The translations under genes and the position numbers were made by a program. 64,000 nt of DNA, taken from positions 7,925,181 to 7,989,180 of the forward strand of contig CM055108.1 in the NCBI GenBank assembly GCA_029204225.1, in the 5' to 3' direction. How positions within the stretch are numbered: the stretch's first letter is position 1; the number at the start of each line of letters is the position of its first letter. This document shows, one piece after another, positions 10,201 to 20,750 of the stretch. The notes below the pieces were generated by a model. The model made no database searches. It was not told the DNA's origin and saw only the letters and a list, made by a program, of their open reading frames with translations. The DNA is from Diphasiastrum complanatum. Taxonomy: Eukaryota > Streptophyta > Lycopodiopsida > Lycopodiales > Lycopodiaceae.

Positions 10201-10560
10201 CTCTCCTTTCTTTTGATAGCTTCTATAGATTTGATTCTTCAAAGCTAACATTCTAGTTTGGTTCTTGGATTCATAGACCTTTTGCAAAGTCTCCCAAGCA
10301 TCTTGAGCTGAAGTGCAATCTCCTACCTCTCTTAAGAGTTCATTTGCAACATTCATTTTTATGCAATGTAGTGCAACATTGCACCTCTTGATGTATTTGG
10401 CTTTTTCTTGAGGATGAATAGGTTCACCCTCCTTACCATTTACAATTTCCATCAGATCTTGCATGATCATGATAGATTCCATTCTAACTTTCCATATGGA
10501 ATAGTTAGTTTTGTTGAGCCTTTCATTAGTATCCAAAAGATATGCATTTATAGATGCCAT
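7258..10560 (-). CDS. Copia A gag-pol polyprotein (gag, protease, integrase, most of RT)
   Basis: An ATG at 10,560 opens an 1,100-residue frame. Domains in order: UBN2-type gag (residues ~1-200), lysine-rich region, zinc knuckle CYYCSKMGHYASEC (about 256-269), aspartic protease with WWIDLGASSHM (about 314), GAG-pre-integrase/HHCC (LWHKILGH ... CEAC), integrase core with catalytic D (HSDV), D (RSDNGGEF) and E (VAERRNR), then reverse transcriptase with YVDDIIISG. The protease active site reads DLG rather than the usual DSG/DTG, which may weaken or abolish it. The frame ends near 7,258 after MEQDVKVPNEDDERSW because of a frameshift; the rest lies at 6,596-7,276. Order protease-integrase-RT-RNase H is diagnostic of Ty1/copia. 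Confidence 0.95.
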   Translation of the reverse strand: MASINAYLLDTNERLNKTNYSIWKVRMESIMIMQDLMEIVNGKEGEPIHPQEKAKYIKRCNVALHCIKMNVANELLREVGDCTSAQDAWETLQKVYESKNQTRMLALKNQIYRSYQKKGESAHTFVLRVKELNKELAFIGDPIKDEELVQLILNGLSFEFDNLVQGYAIMGKLPILEELQGTLMAEESRRSQMQERMDRLSIQGGDDQALFTKGKGKSKGKGSTFKKSTNLEDQEGPPKASPSTTKVKKDKSKVKCYYCSKMGHYASECFKRKQDQSQANMSKEEEEESSHEDSLMMSIFSSTSFKGEDPWWIDLGASSHMTSKREFFSSLLSYDGPIKSIYIANDEACKIEGVGSITLCLGSSKKINIEGVLYIPTITKNLLSVGQMVDNGFNVDFASNECFIKKKGKIVAKGTRLGKLYKLDAFVDTNVVMLAEKSKISTFTLWHKILGHVNSGSMEAMIKEEYALGLPRSIGKEDKVCEACALSKAHKKVFPNSITKSSHPLELIHSDVHIASTKSNGGSSMFLTFIDDYSRYCWVFLLSFKSQVFDTFVKFKLFVEKHHNHSIKILRSDNGGEFISNEFKAFCEEEGIKKETSCPYTPQQNGVAERRNRTLCECSKALRLDACLPKSFWGESLVCANYLMNRVSWKAIKGKTPYEMLYGKKPNLNHLKVFGCICYVHVPLETRTKEDPSSTRGIMLGYASSSKGYKVYLPSLNKFVVSRDVIFDEHHMHMLEQGSSAPTIKKKMAEEQDLGFEEELMEEQAPNPPITPRRSSRAKVEPSRLTYQGKGQQVEGISSTSYALSSFEEPSNVEDALNSKEWYKAMLDEYDALIENETWLLVERPQRNVIGCKWVFKLKFNSNGSVNKHKARLVAKGYAQERGIDYEETFAPVAKMVTIRLIIALASHFGWILCQMDVSNAFLNGFLEEDIYMEQPQGFIKHGMENKVCHLQRSIYGLKQDSRSWNSRLHCYLISLSFVQSEYDPTLYITFDDVGIVLLLIYVDDIIISGNSVDGIEKIKIDLSLEFKVVDLGCLHFILGIEVLRGSDFIFISQVNYAQSLLKKFKMEVCKSVDTPMEQDVKVPNEDDERSWTSLCLGNL

Positions 10561-11358
10561 CTAGTCTCCTAATCAAGGACTTGACCCAAATGAAGGTTAC
10601 TTCTATTGATTTGATTGAAGGTCTACCTTATCCCACTTCTTAGGGACCTGAAAATATCAGTAATAGACTTCCTATAAAGATCTAAGAATGATCTCTAACA
10701 AAATCAAATCATAGAATACTAAAAACAATGCACTTGCTTGATTGAAGTAGACAATACTAGTAGAATTGCCCCTCTTTCTATAAAGAATATTAAAGCTTCC
10801 AAATGATCTGATCAAGAGTGAATTTCAGCAACCTAATATACTTCCAAAATCACTTGTAAAAGATCTAAATGGAACTTAATGAGGATGCAACACAATCTAC
10901 TATCCAATCACAAGCAAAAAATGATCAAAATTGATGAAAAATTGATCTAATTTGGTGCATAAGTCAAGCAATGGTTGGACTGAACCTAAATCACTTTAGG
11001 AGGTGTCTACTACACCTTAGAACAGCCTTGAAGATTCCCCAAAACTCTGATCTTCCCTCTCCTTGAATGCTAGAAAGCCTTCTCTATGAAATCACCTCCA
11101 AAACTCGCTTAGAAATCAATGCTTGGAGCAAGCAAAACTTGCTATCTTGGTAATGTGAATTGAATTCAACTTTGCCTCTGGTTTTAGACACCTAAACACC
11201 TGAAAATTAAGTCACACAACACCGATCTCCAATGTATTTGACTCACTTTGAGTTCTAGAATCAATACTAGATGCTAAGATCCAATCTACACAAGATTTAG
11301 ATCAAAAATTGTGATCAAATTGAATGAAAACCAAGGATTTAGCTCATTTCAGCCTTTA
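10561..11358 (-). other. Copia A untranslated leader
   Basis: About 800 bp between the primer-binding site and the gag ATG, with no supported gene. A leader of this type normally carries packaging signals; none can be recognised by eye. Confidence 0.7.
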
Positions 11359-11371
11359 GGCTCTGATACCA
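11359..11371 (-). promoter_or_regulatory. Copia A primer-binding site (initiator Met tRNA)
   Basis: The minus strand reads TGGTATCAGAGCC directly after the 5' LTR end TTTTTACA, the standard plant copia site complementary to the initiator methionine tRNA 3' end. Confidence 0.95.
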
Positions 11372-12053
11372 TGTAAAAATTACAGCAAATAAGGATCCTA
11401 AAACACTTGAAATGATTAGGAAAACAATAGATTATGATTTCATAAGATTAGCACAAGTTGAACCATCAAAATCCATCAAAAACCTATGCTTGAACCTCAC
11501 TAAATGGCCCAAATCCTTGAAGAAGGCTTCACACGTGTGAAAGTACGGCCTCCCATAGTCTGAGTACTGTACACCAGACCTAAATTCAATCCTATAATCA
11601 TTAGTAATCACAAGTACTCAAACAATTATGAACATAGAGAGCAATTGCACCATTATGAGAGAAAAAACATGAAATTGCTTGATTTATTTTGGTGAGATAT
11701 CATCACCTATATATACATGATCCATCACGGTTTTGGGCAGGTATGAGTAGCCCTAAACCTATCCCTAATGCTAATTTTGGTGGATCTTTCATCCCTACCA
11801 AGTTAGGGTTGGAATCTTGGAGATCCCTCAACAATGCAAAAATTACCAAAAATAGCTCCTATTTTTTCTCCCTTGTATCTAAGCATAATTTGGACTCATT
11901 CCAAAGGTTCTAACACTTAGGTCTACTTGAGAACATCCTTATGAATGGAATCCTATGCTATTTGGCACGTGTGACAAGCCACATCATGACCATCTAACTA
12001 TTTACAAGTCATATGACCAAAACTAGTCAAGCTAGAATTGTGAATTTTTAACA
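11372..12053 (-). repeat. Copia A 5' LTR
   Basis: 682 bp, almost identical to 5,900-6,581. It contains CACACGTGTG at 11,530-11,539 and the same minus-strand TATA box. Promoter for the element. Confidence 0.95.
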
Positions 12054-12058
12054 CATGC

Positions 12059-12160
12059 TTCTTGTTCCTTGGCTTGGGGGTGAAGCTTCTAGAGATTGAT
12101 TGGATGCTTCTACCTGGTTGGGTGGTTTCTCCATAGTGTGTTATCCATTGTGTTTGTGAT
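12059..12160 (+). mobile_element. Probable continuation of chromovirus LTR
   Basis: The sequence after the second CATGC should be the right half of the LTR that starts at 5,514, since copia A split it. The boundary with copia C is uncertain. Confidence 0.4.
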
Positions 12161-12173
12161 TTGTAAGTAGGAT

Positions 12174-14942
12174 CTAAGGAGCTTCCCTTATAAGTCGAAT
12201 GCTTCTCATCTTGACCATTGGCAAATACGTGTCAAAATAATCGACACCGTACCTTTGTGTGTAGCCCTTTGTGACAAGACTTGCTTTGTAGCATCTGACA
12301 GTGCCCTCTGATTTGATTTTTCTTTTGTAGACCCACTTGCAATCGACAATCTTTTTATCTTTGGGCTGTGGCTCTTGTGTCCATGCCTCGTTTTGCCTCA
12401 TTGATTCGATTTTCTCTGACATTGCTTGCTTCCAGAATTCTCCTTCTGGATCTGGATAGCTTCTAGATATGTAGTTGGCTCTTTAGTGAAGTTGCAGTAA
12501 TTGAACTCTGTTTCTTCGCTCCGTTGAAGATTGTCAGTGCATCGATCTGGAGGTCTTCTTTGTCTTGTCGACCTTCTGGGTTCGATTCGTCGCTGCTGGA
12601 ATGTTTCTTCTTCGGTGGGTTGATATTCGACTTCCTACTGCTCTAGAGTCTGGGACTCAATATTCTAATTTGATGTTTGTCCTCGATCTCCCTCTTGAAT
12701 TGGCAATAATGTGAAGATCTCATGGTCTCTTTCGTCCTTCAATCTAGGGAATGTGGACTCATCGAACTTCACATCTCTACTCGACATGACTTTCTTCATG
12801 GTTGGGTTGTAGAGTCTGTACACTTGTGATCCGTTCGAGTATCCGACCATGATTGTTTGCTCTAATTTTTCATTGAGCTTGCTTCTTTGTTCCTTTGGTG
12901 TGTTCTTGTATGTTGCACATCCAAATACACACATGTATGACAGATCAGACTTTCTACATGTCCACATTTTGTACGGTGTTTTGTTTTCCAGGGCTGTCAT
13001 TGTTGATCTATTCTGCAGGTGTATTGCTGCAGCTATTGCCTCAGACCAAAATTGACTCGGCAATTGAGCCTGTGCCATCATGCATCTGACTCCTTCGACT
13101 AGCATCATGTTTCTTCTTTCTGTGACACCATTATATTTGGGGGTGTATGCAGGAGTGAATTGATGATCTATCCCTTGTTCTTGATAGAATTTAAAAAAAT
13201 TTGTACTCTTGTACTCACCTCCATTATCAGACCTGATGATTTGAATCTTCTTTGAGGTGTGTCTCTTTGCGAATGCCACGAACTTCTTGAAAGAGTCAAA
13301 CACTTCAGATTTTTTTTTTTAAAGTAGTAGATCATTGTCATCCGGTTGTAATCATCAATAAACATCAGGTAATACCTCGATCTTAAGAGCGAATCAAGTT
13401 TCATTGCTCCAGAGACATCTAAGTGGACGAGCTCAAGAACTTATTGTGCTCTTCTTTCCTCGTGTAAGAATGGATTCCGATGCTGCTTGCCTCTTTGACA
13501 AGTTTTGCAAAACTCAGTATCGAGTCTGAATATTTTCAAACTTGTGACTATGTCTTTTCTGCTCATGTCATAGAGGCTCCTCGTGTTCAGATGATACATT
13601 CTTCTGTCCCAGAGTTGATCTTCATTTTCTGATGCATTTAGTATGCTATTAGAATTGTTGATTATCTTGGCTCGGTAGAGATTACCTTCTCTGCATCCAA
13701 CTATCAGCAACTTGTTTTTTTTTTCTCGATCATCCGACATATATTGCCATCGAATAGAACTCGAATTCCAAGATCTGCCATCTTGGAGACTGATAGTAGG
13801 TCTCTTCTTAGTGAAGGTATGTGGAGTGCTTCTGGTAGCTATGCTTGACTTGACATTGTTCGTAGCTGTAGAGTCCCGAGGCCCTTGACATCGTGTCGGC
13901 TCCCATCTCCTAGAATCACTGCTTTGTTGTTCTTGAACTCTCTTTAGTCGATCAAGATTCTTTTGTTGCAGGTGATGTGTGAGATCGCTCCTGAATCAAT
14001 GACTACATCGTAGTCTTGTTCAGTGTAGCTTGTTGAAGCTTCAACGAATATCGTGAAAGCTTCATCACCTTTGTTTGCATCCTTGGACGACTCTGGAACA
14101 TTTGCTTTGTCATCTTTGTTTTTTCTTTTTGGGTTGAATCTGCAATCGTATGCAGAATGTCCTTCTTCTTGCAATGCATGCAAGGTATTGTAGGATTGAA
14201 CTAACATCTATTGGCTGTGTGTCCTGGTTTGTGATAGTGAAGAAAATTGTTGGCTTTCGTTGCCTCTACTTGAAGACTTTGTATTCGCCTTGTCAAATCT
14301 GGGCCTTGGTTTGTTCTTCTTCTTTTCCTTCATGAAAAGGGCTTTCTCCTGATCACTGCTTCCTTCTCCTTCGTCCCTCATCAATCTCTCATCAGCGACA
14401 AGACTGATTGCTCTCTCGAATATCATATCTGGTAGACTCAATATGAGCATTCGCAACGGCTGATAGGATGCAGATAGAGATTTCGTGAAGTATATCAGTT
14501 GTTGTGCTGCTGGGACCTGGTGTTCCTGTCATGATGCAGTGAGTTGAGCAAAGATCGTTCTGATCTTTTCAACATGCTAATCCAACTGGTTGCCATCCCA
14601 TTGCATAGATTGCAGCTGATTGTGAAGATGCATCACCGAAGCGGTAGTCCTCACTTCGTACTTCTGCTTTAATCTTTCTCATGCTTCATAACTGCTCTCA
14701 CAGTCCTCAATCTGCAAGAGTATTTCTTCGTTGATGGATGAAACGATGATCGCCATTGCACGTTCATCTTTTCTGATCCATGAAGCTCTCCTTGGGTCTC
14801 CCTCTGGAGGCTGCACCTCTGTGAGTTCAGTCACCGACCAGATGCTTTCACCCTTTAGAAGTATTTTGATTTTGACTTTCCATACTCTATAGTTTTTGCC
14901 ATCAAGACTAATTGATATTCTCGTCTGGATCGTTGTTGCCAT
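12174..14942 (-). pseudogene. Copia element C gag-pol remnant
   Basis: Fragments in minus-strand order: gag start (SLDGKNYRVWKVKIKILL) at 14,942-14,679; gag middle with MIFERAISLVADERL at 14,456-14,208; a degenerate knuckle and protease VVIDSGAISHITCN near 14,000-13,950; pre-integrase (LWDRRMYHLNT ... CKTCQRGKQH) at 13,740-13,441; integrase core with RSDNGGEYKS and GVTERRNMML at 13,303-12,665; and the first ~80 residues of RT (VDCKWVYKRKIKSEG) at 12,422-12,174. Several frameshifts and stops separate the blocks, and the RT active site, RNase H and 3' LTR are missing. It belongs to a different copia subfamily from element A. Its 5' LTR and primer site follow on the right. Confidence 0.88.
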
Positions 14943-14995
14943 ATCGTATTGCCTAGAGAATCACAGCTTGTATATCATGTAGTGATAACCTCAAT

Positions 14996-15007
14996 GCCTT
15001 GATACCA
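14996..15007 (-). promoter_or_regulatory. Copia C primer-binding site
   Basis: The minus strand reads TGGTATCAAGGC next to an LTR end (CGCTACA), a slightly diverged initiator-Met site. Confidence 0.75.
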
Positions 15008-15386
15008 TGTAGCGAAACTGGTTTTTTGTTTGCGTTCATTTGGTTTTCTTTTAGGCAAAAGTTTCAAGATCCTAAGCAAGTGACTACAGATCACAAAACA
15101 TAAAAGATTCGAGCAATCAAGATGACAAGAACAATAAGGTGGAGAAGAGAGCAAATGTATTATCTATTTTTAAGTTACGAGTGAGTTGGTCAGTGTCTTG
15201 CTCGTTTGCGGCCTGACACTCACCTCTATCGTTGTGTTTTACTCGTTGGCAGACTTTCATGCACAACTATTCTCACTATTTTCGTCTCTCTATCGTCTCA
15301 TTTGTGTTGATCCAAAAATGTGTATTTATCTCCACTGTGTGGAGTTTACAAGACAGTTAAATAGTTAATTACAAGACAAGTCAACA
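15008..15386 (-). mobile_element. Copia C 5' LTR (probable limits)
   Basis: On plus it runs TGTAGCGAAAC ... AAGTCAACA, giving TG...CA ends and about 379 bp. On the minus strand GATAAATACAC near the middle could serve as a TATA box. The partner LTR has been lost, so the outer end is a best guess. Confidence 0.5.
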
Positions 15387-15559
15387 CTAATCAGCTAGTT
15401 AGTTATTCTCTATTATCGCTAACTCTTTTAGCTATGCATGAGGTACAAGACTCCATGCTCATCAAGCTACCAATTGGCGGCTCAAATTGCTTTCTTTCAT
15501 TTCGTGTCTCTTCGTTTTGTTTCGTGGATGTCAGGGTCGAGTATCAAATACTTTCCTTT

Positions 15560-15960
15560 CGACCTTCGAGGTAAGTTTGACCTTCAACCTTCGCTTCGTT
15601 TCGCTTCGTCACCTTCGCGACAAAGTTGCAAGAGTTCACAATTTTCTGACGTCCAAGGGTAAATTTTTGCTACATAATTTATATTTCTCATATTTTTGAT
15701 ACATAATTTTCATTTCATTTCATTTTTATGACATGTGTTCGTCTAATAATCATTAAGTTATTTTGTGAATGTGTATGTAGAGGGCATCCGTTTCCTTTGT
15801 GGAAGAAAGTATGGGAGGAAACCAAGGAGAAGAAGGGAATGAAGATGAAGGGGATGAAGGCGAAGACGAAGGACAAGATTTGGCTTCGGACGACGATGAG
15901 AGAGAAGAGAGCAAAGACTAAGAAGCCTATTATTACTTCTTAGATTTGATGTATTTTTAT
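15560..15960 (+). other. Possible exon remnant with acidic C-terminal tail
   Basis: A consensus-like donor GAG|GTAAGT near 15,570 and an acceptor TGTATGTAG near 15,780 bracket about 200 bp. After the acceptor a frame reads FVEESMGGNQGEEGNEDEG, continues acidic (QDLASDDDEREESKD) and stops near 15,921. A Glu/Asp-rich tail is seen in many unrelated proteins. No family is recognised and the upstream exon is not convincing. Confidence 0.25.
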
Positions 15961-16282
15961 TATTTGCAAAAGTAGAAAAAAGAGTATTAGTATCAAAGCC
16001 CTTTTTAAGAATTAGATGCGAATATGTACACTTTTTTGAATTATATATATAAACTTTTGTATTTGATCATTTCTATCTCATTATCTATGAAATGATTGTT
16101 TTTTGTTTATGTTTTTCTATTTCATCTTGTATAAATTTGTTGTAAACATATACAAACGATGAAAAACAAACAAAAACATCAATTTAAGATGAAAAAACAT
16201 ACCTCATCTATTGTTTGGATGATCTTTAATTCCTTCTAAGATGCATCTCTTTTTCTCTCTACAAAAGCAAACAATGAAAACC

Positions 16283-16430
16283 AAATCATTGTTAGATTAC
16301 AAATCAAAGAATCATTGTTAGATTACAAATCAATCAACAAAATAATAAGTGTTAGAATACAAATCAAAAAATCATTGTTAGATTACAAATCAAAGAATGA
16401 TTGTTAGATTACAAATCATTAATCATTGTT
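16283..16430. repeat. Minisatellite, ~26-32-bp unit
   Basis: Four to five imperfect copies of AATCATTGTTAGATTACAAATC follow one another with short spacers of variable length and content. Confidence 0.85.
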
Positions 16431-16519
16431 ACATCAATCTCACCATGTTGAAGATACTATGAAATGCACTTTGTGACTCAAATGTAATCTAGCAAGATTT
16501 AGAATGCATAACATACCTC

Positions 16520-16930
16520 ATGGAAGTGCCACGCCATTTAAAAAAAAATTCAAAACATTTGCTACGCCTGGTAAGAGGGAGCTCTCAGGGAAAAATTGCC
16601 ATGTGTGGCAAAATTCTAAAAAAAAAAATTTATAGCATTTTGCCACACATGGCACACTGGATCTTGCTGAAAAAGTTTGCCATGTGTGGCAAATTCCCCA
16701 AAAAAAAATTGTAGTCATGGTAGTGCCACGTAGATTTGACATTTGAATTTGCCTTAGCCCCCCCACCTCTCCCCCCAAATCTGTTTGGAGGAACGGCCGA
16801 TGACGGAATCTTTATACGGCGTGGTAGTGCCACGCGTTCATTACCATGCAATTTGCCACGCGATTGCCATGGACATTGCCACACGAGGGCCAACGGGTCA
16901 AATCTGTTCCCCGTCTTATGTGTGTGGCAA
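16520..16930. repeat. Inverted-repeat and GTGCCACG-rich segment
   Basis: GCCATGTGTGGCAAAAT near 16,600 and its exact reverse complement ATTTTGCCACACATGGC near 16,635-16,655 form a 17-bp stem with a short A-rich loop. A third arm (GCCATGTGTGGCAAA) follows near 16,679. GTGCCACG recurs near 16,525, 16,730 and 16,828. Local GC is higher than the surroundings. It could be a MITE-like element; no coding frame is supported. Confidence 0.55.
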
Positions 16931-16969
16931 TGGGCCCATATTTGTAGTTGTGATTAGGCCAAAAGTAGC

Positions 16970-17496
16970 TTGTGATGTGTGACCCAAGTTAGGCTTATGA
17001 CATTTGTCAAGTTTAAGTTTGGTGTGTGACGTGTCTCCATGTGTTGGCATGAGAATTAGTGACAATTAGTGCTCATATATTAGTCAACCAATAGAAATTT
17101 TGATGAGGATAAGAAGGGGTCCAATGATGTTTCACTCCCCTCTCCCTTGAGTAGCTATATATAGGAGCATCAATCCATTTGTATTGTAAGTTTTTGGAGT
17201 TATGAGATTTTTACACTATTTTGAGTGAAATTAGTTTCTCTCTCTACTCAAGTTCTTGATAGTACATTCTCTCTCTACCTAAGAGCAAGGCTGAAATTCA
17301 CTTGTATTTTCTTTTCACAAGCCTCCACACGTGTGAAAGTACTTGTCTTGATGATTTATGCATGTAGTAATGTGCTCTTGCATTAGATTGATGGAATAGA
17401 TCTTGGTTTTCAATCTATGTGTGATCTATGTGCAATCACAACATCTTAGGAGATCAAAATCACACTGTGTCATTCCCACACGTGTGAAATTCAACA
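16970..17496 (+). mobile_element. Copia LTR (plus orientation), related to copia B LTR
   Basis: It ends CACACGTGTGAAATTCAACA at 17,496, the reverse complement of the start of the copia B LTR (20,751), and internal blocks (TGCATGTAGTA, CTTAGGAGATCA) match that LTR in inverse order. A TATA box AGCTATATATAGG lies near 17,152-17,164. The left boundary is not defined. Confidence 0.6.
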
Positions 17497-17526
17497 AATG
17501 CTACATCCATCCTAGATAGATTTGTA

Positions 17527-17724
17527 ATGAAGAATTGTAAAGGCATTGAGACTCCAATGGAGCAACATGTAAAAGCATCTATTACTGGTGATGAAGCATC
17601 CTTTGAGGACATCACTCTATATAGAAAGCTTATAGGGTCCTTAATCTATTTGACTATAACTAGACCTGATCTTAGTTATAATGTTGAAAAATTAAGCCAA
17701 TTCATGCAAATTGAGGATAGGTAA
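17527..17724 (+). pseudogene. Copia RT/RNase H connection fragment
   Basis: 65 residues of the conserved copia segment: KNCKGIETPMEQHVK, then SFEDITLYRKLIGSLIYLTITRPDLSYNV. It lies only 30 bp after an LTR end, so gag, integrase and RT proper were deleted between the two. Confidence 0.85.
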
Positions 17725-17779
17725 CAACATCACAAATGCCCTTAATCTGGTCTTATGTTTATTGATTTTGCCATCTTGG

Positions 17780-18060
17780 GTATACTTACATCATGATAAC
17801 TTTGAGGATGGGTAACAATATCACAAATGTCATTTCATCATAGCATCATATTCAATGTCCATTACCTTGCACCATTCATCTTTTTTTATTATATCTTCAA
17901 AAAAGACTGGCACCTATTGTTGAAGAGTAGAAGCTAATGCAAAATTACTATCTTAAAATGCTTGCTTTTCTATTTGAACATAAGTAGGCCTATTAGGCCT
18001 TTTGCTCTTTCTTGGTGATATTCTTAAGGTAGGTCTAGGAGATCATAATGATTAATTCTC
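17780..18060 (-). pseudogene. Copia pre-RT linker fragment
   Basis: On the minus strand it reads KSKRPNRPTYVQIEKQAF, a linker with stops, and KKDEWCKVMDIEYDAMMK near 17,880, the recognisable start of a copia RT region. It is short and broken. Confidence 0.6.
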
Positions 18061-18080
18061 ATTATCATATAAAATATTAA

Positions 18081-20050
18081 TTTGAGTCTCTAACCGTATT
18101 GGCATAATTTTATTCTATACATAGTGCGAAGGGAGAAAGGGTCGATATTATTGTTGTATGTTAAGGAGGAAAACTTCAAAATTTTGAATATGCTCAAAAT
18201 TGGACTTTTTCAAGTTACTTTTTAAAGACATGGGCAATTTTTTATTTTGCATTTCAATTGATAGTTTGTCGAGTGTTTTGCTTTTCTATAAAGGCAAAAT
18301 GGCATGAATTCATGAAAACCTCAATGTTTGCCAAACTAACAAATGGAATAGATATTGTATGCTTGCCAAACTTGCTTGCATTTCCAAAGATATCGAATAT
18401 TACGTGAGTATCTAGGCTCACCACAATGAAAGACAAATGTTTTTCTTGTGTGTTCAACACTCTAAGCATATTAATTTTGTATATTAATTGTGATAGAAGA
18501 ATGCTAATTATGTCTTGGATTGAATTACAAGATTACTTAATACTAGTAACTACTAATAGCAGGTCTATGGTTAGCTATAGCTATAATACTAACATGTCTA
18601 TGGTTAACTACTACTAGCAGGTCTATGGTTAGCTATAGTACTAACAGGTCTATGGTTAGCTATAGTACTATGTTAGGTTTGTGTTACGAATCTCATGTTT
18701 TTGTTTTCAATCTTTGACTTTTATATTTAAGTATCATTCTGAGAGGATGACCTCATATTCTAGTTTTTATTATCAACATGTGGCATCATATAAATGTATG
18801 GATAATGAGTGAATATATCACCAAAGCTTTGACTTAAAGCCAAACCAATGAAATTGAGTGCATATCACTTTCTAAGTGCAAAAATGGGCTACATTTTCGA
18901 AGAGAATCTTGCTAACTCACTAGGCCACCACAATCTTTCAAAGAAAATACACATTGTCTTCCTCGTTAATTTGAGTCTCTAACCATATTGGCATACTTTT
19001 ATTCTATACATAGTGCGAAGGGAAAAGGTGTCGATATTATTGTTGTATGTTAAGAAGGAAAACTTCAAAATTTTGAACTTGCTCAAAATTGGACTTTTTC
19101 AAGTTACTTTTAAAAGAGATGGGCAATTTTTAATTTTGCCTTTCAGTTGATAGTTTGTTGAGTATTTTGCTTTTCTATAAAGGAAAAATGGCCTGAATTC
19201 ATGAAAACCTCAATGTTTGCCAAACCGACAAATGGAATAGATATTGTATGCTTGCCAAACTTGCTTGCATTTCCAAAGATATCAAATCTTACGTGAGTAT
19301 CTAGGCTCACCACAATGATTAAAAAAGACAAATGTTTTTCTCATGTGTTCAACACTTTGAGCGTATTAATTTTGTATATTAATACTCTGAGTGATTGTGA
19401 TAGAAGAATGCTAATTATGTCTTGGATTGAATTACAAGATTACTTAATACCAGTAACTACTAATAACAGGTCTGTGGTTAGCTATAGCTATAATACAAAC
19501 ATGTCTATGGTTAACTACTACTAGCAGGTCTGTGGTTAGCTATAGTACTAAGAGGTCTATGGTTAGCTATAGTACTATGTTAGGTTTGTGTTACGAATCT
19601 CATGTTTCTGTTTTCAATCTTTGACTTTTATATTTAAGTATCACTCTAAGAGGATGACCTCAGTGATTATCAACATGTGGCATCATATAAATGTATGGAT
19701 TATGAGTGAATATATCACCAAAGCTTTGACTTAAAGCCAAACCAATGAAATTGAGTACATATCACTTTCTAAGTGCAAAAATGGGCTGCATTTTCAAAGA
19801 GAATCTTGCTGACTCACTAGGCCGCCACAATCTTTCAAAGAAAATACACACTGTCTTCTTTGTTAATTTGAGTCTCTAACCATATTGGCATAATTTTATT
19901 GTATACATAGTGTGAAGGGAGAAAGTGTCAATATTACTGTTGTATGTTAAGAAGGAAAACTTCAAAATTTTGAACTTGCTCAAAATTGGACGTTTTCAAG
20001 TTACTTTTTAAAGAGACAGGCAATTTTTAATTTTGCCTTTCAATTTTACT
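18081..20050. repeat. Tandem array of ~0.89-kb repeat R units (two full, one partial)
   Basis: TTTGAGTCTCTAACC recurs at 18,081, 18,970 and 19,867, giving spacings of 889 and 897 bp; the whole interval between matches closely. Each full unit contains an internal minisatellite of GGTCTATGGTTAGCTATAG-type copies (about 18,560-18,670 and 19,470-19,580). Short minus-strand frames (GNASKFGKHTISIPFV...) recur because the DNA recurs, with no sign of coding constraint. Confidence 0.85.
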
Positions 20051-20489
20051 TCAAAGCAAGGCATTGTATATTTTAGTTGTATTCCATTAAAGCAAGGCAT
20101 TTATATTTTGCTTGTATACCTACTGCAACAACACATTGTATATTTCAATTGTATATCTACTTTAAGGCAAGACAAAGGCAAACACTATTATAATTTTTGC
20201 CATTGCTTTCCACAAAAAAAAGTTTCTTTCTAAATTCATCAAAATTCGACTTATTATAGTATGTCGAATTGCAACATATTGGATTTTTGTTTAAAACCTA
20301 TTGAAATCCAAGGTCAACTTTGTATGTTTTGTTGTTGTGTTTTATGTATTTCATATGCTAGATTTTCACCTATTTCCATGCTAATTAAGAGACTGAAAGA
20401 TCCTAAATCATTGACATTAATCGATCATAAAAGATAGGACCTGCTAGGATTGACCGACCCTTGCCAATATTCTATAAGCTCCTACTCCA
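20051..20489. other. AT-rich stretch without gene
   Basis: Three degenerate copies of an (A)AGCAAGGCATTxTATATTTxxxTTGTAT-like motif lie at 20,050-20,175. Nothing else is supported. Confidence 0.5.
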
Positions 20490-20750
20490 AGGCCTCAAAA
20501 TTCTTAATTCTTATTAATAGTCTTTTATGGAAGACTAAGACCCTTTAACATAGGTTGTTTTGGCCATATGAAAGGTGACTTAATTATTACAATTGAATAT
20601 ATTTTGAGATAAAGTGTCTAATTAGCTGTAATTAGCCCAAATTTAGTGGTCAAATAGGCTAACAAATGTGGAAGCAAAAGAAATTGTCAAATAGGCTAAC
20701 AAATGTGGAAGCAAAAGAAATTGTGACATTGAATAACCAGAACAATTTTA
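20490..20750. repeat. Repeat R right part, interrupted by copia B
   Basis: It matches 1,385-1,615 and stops at CAATTTTA, where copia B begins. The remainder of the repeat resumes at 24,735. A 38-bp block (TCAAATAGGCTAACAAATG...) is locally duplicated near 20,653-20,720. Confidence 0.8.

Larger units (their letters stand above)
5900..12053 (-). mobile_element. Copia element A, nearly complete, with 5-bp target duplication
   Basis: Two 682-bp LTRs (5,900-6,581 and 11,372-12,053) flank a gag-pol region on the minus strand. CATGC at 5,895-5,899 and 12,054-12,058 is the target-site duplication. By eye I count about five mismatches between the LTRs (about 99% identity), so the insertion is recent relative to everything around it. 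The primer-binding site and polypurine tract are intact. Only one frameshift, near 7,275, separates the two halves of the polyprotein. The element sits inside the chromovirus LTR. Confidence 0.95.

Noticed and set aside
15438-15699. Two overlapping small secreted-protein-like frames
   Set aside because: Hydrophobic composition comes from CTTCG/TTTCG repetition; no further support.
16283-16430. CRISPR-like array
   Set aside because: Repeats are imperfect, spacers short and variable, context is a plant genome; it is a minisatellite.
18254-18469. Conserved minus-strand small protein (also 19,143-19,331)
   Set aside because: Its recurrence follows from the tandem 0.89-kb duplication, and the frame is not kept in repeat R copy 1.
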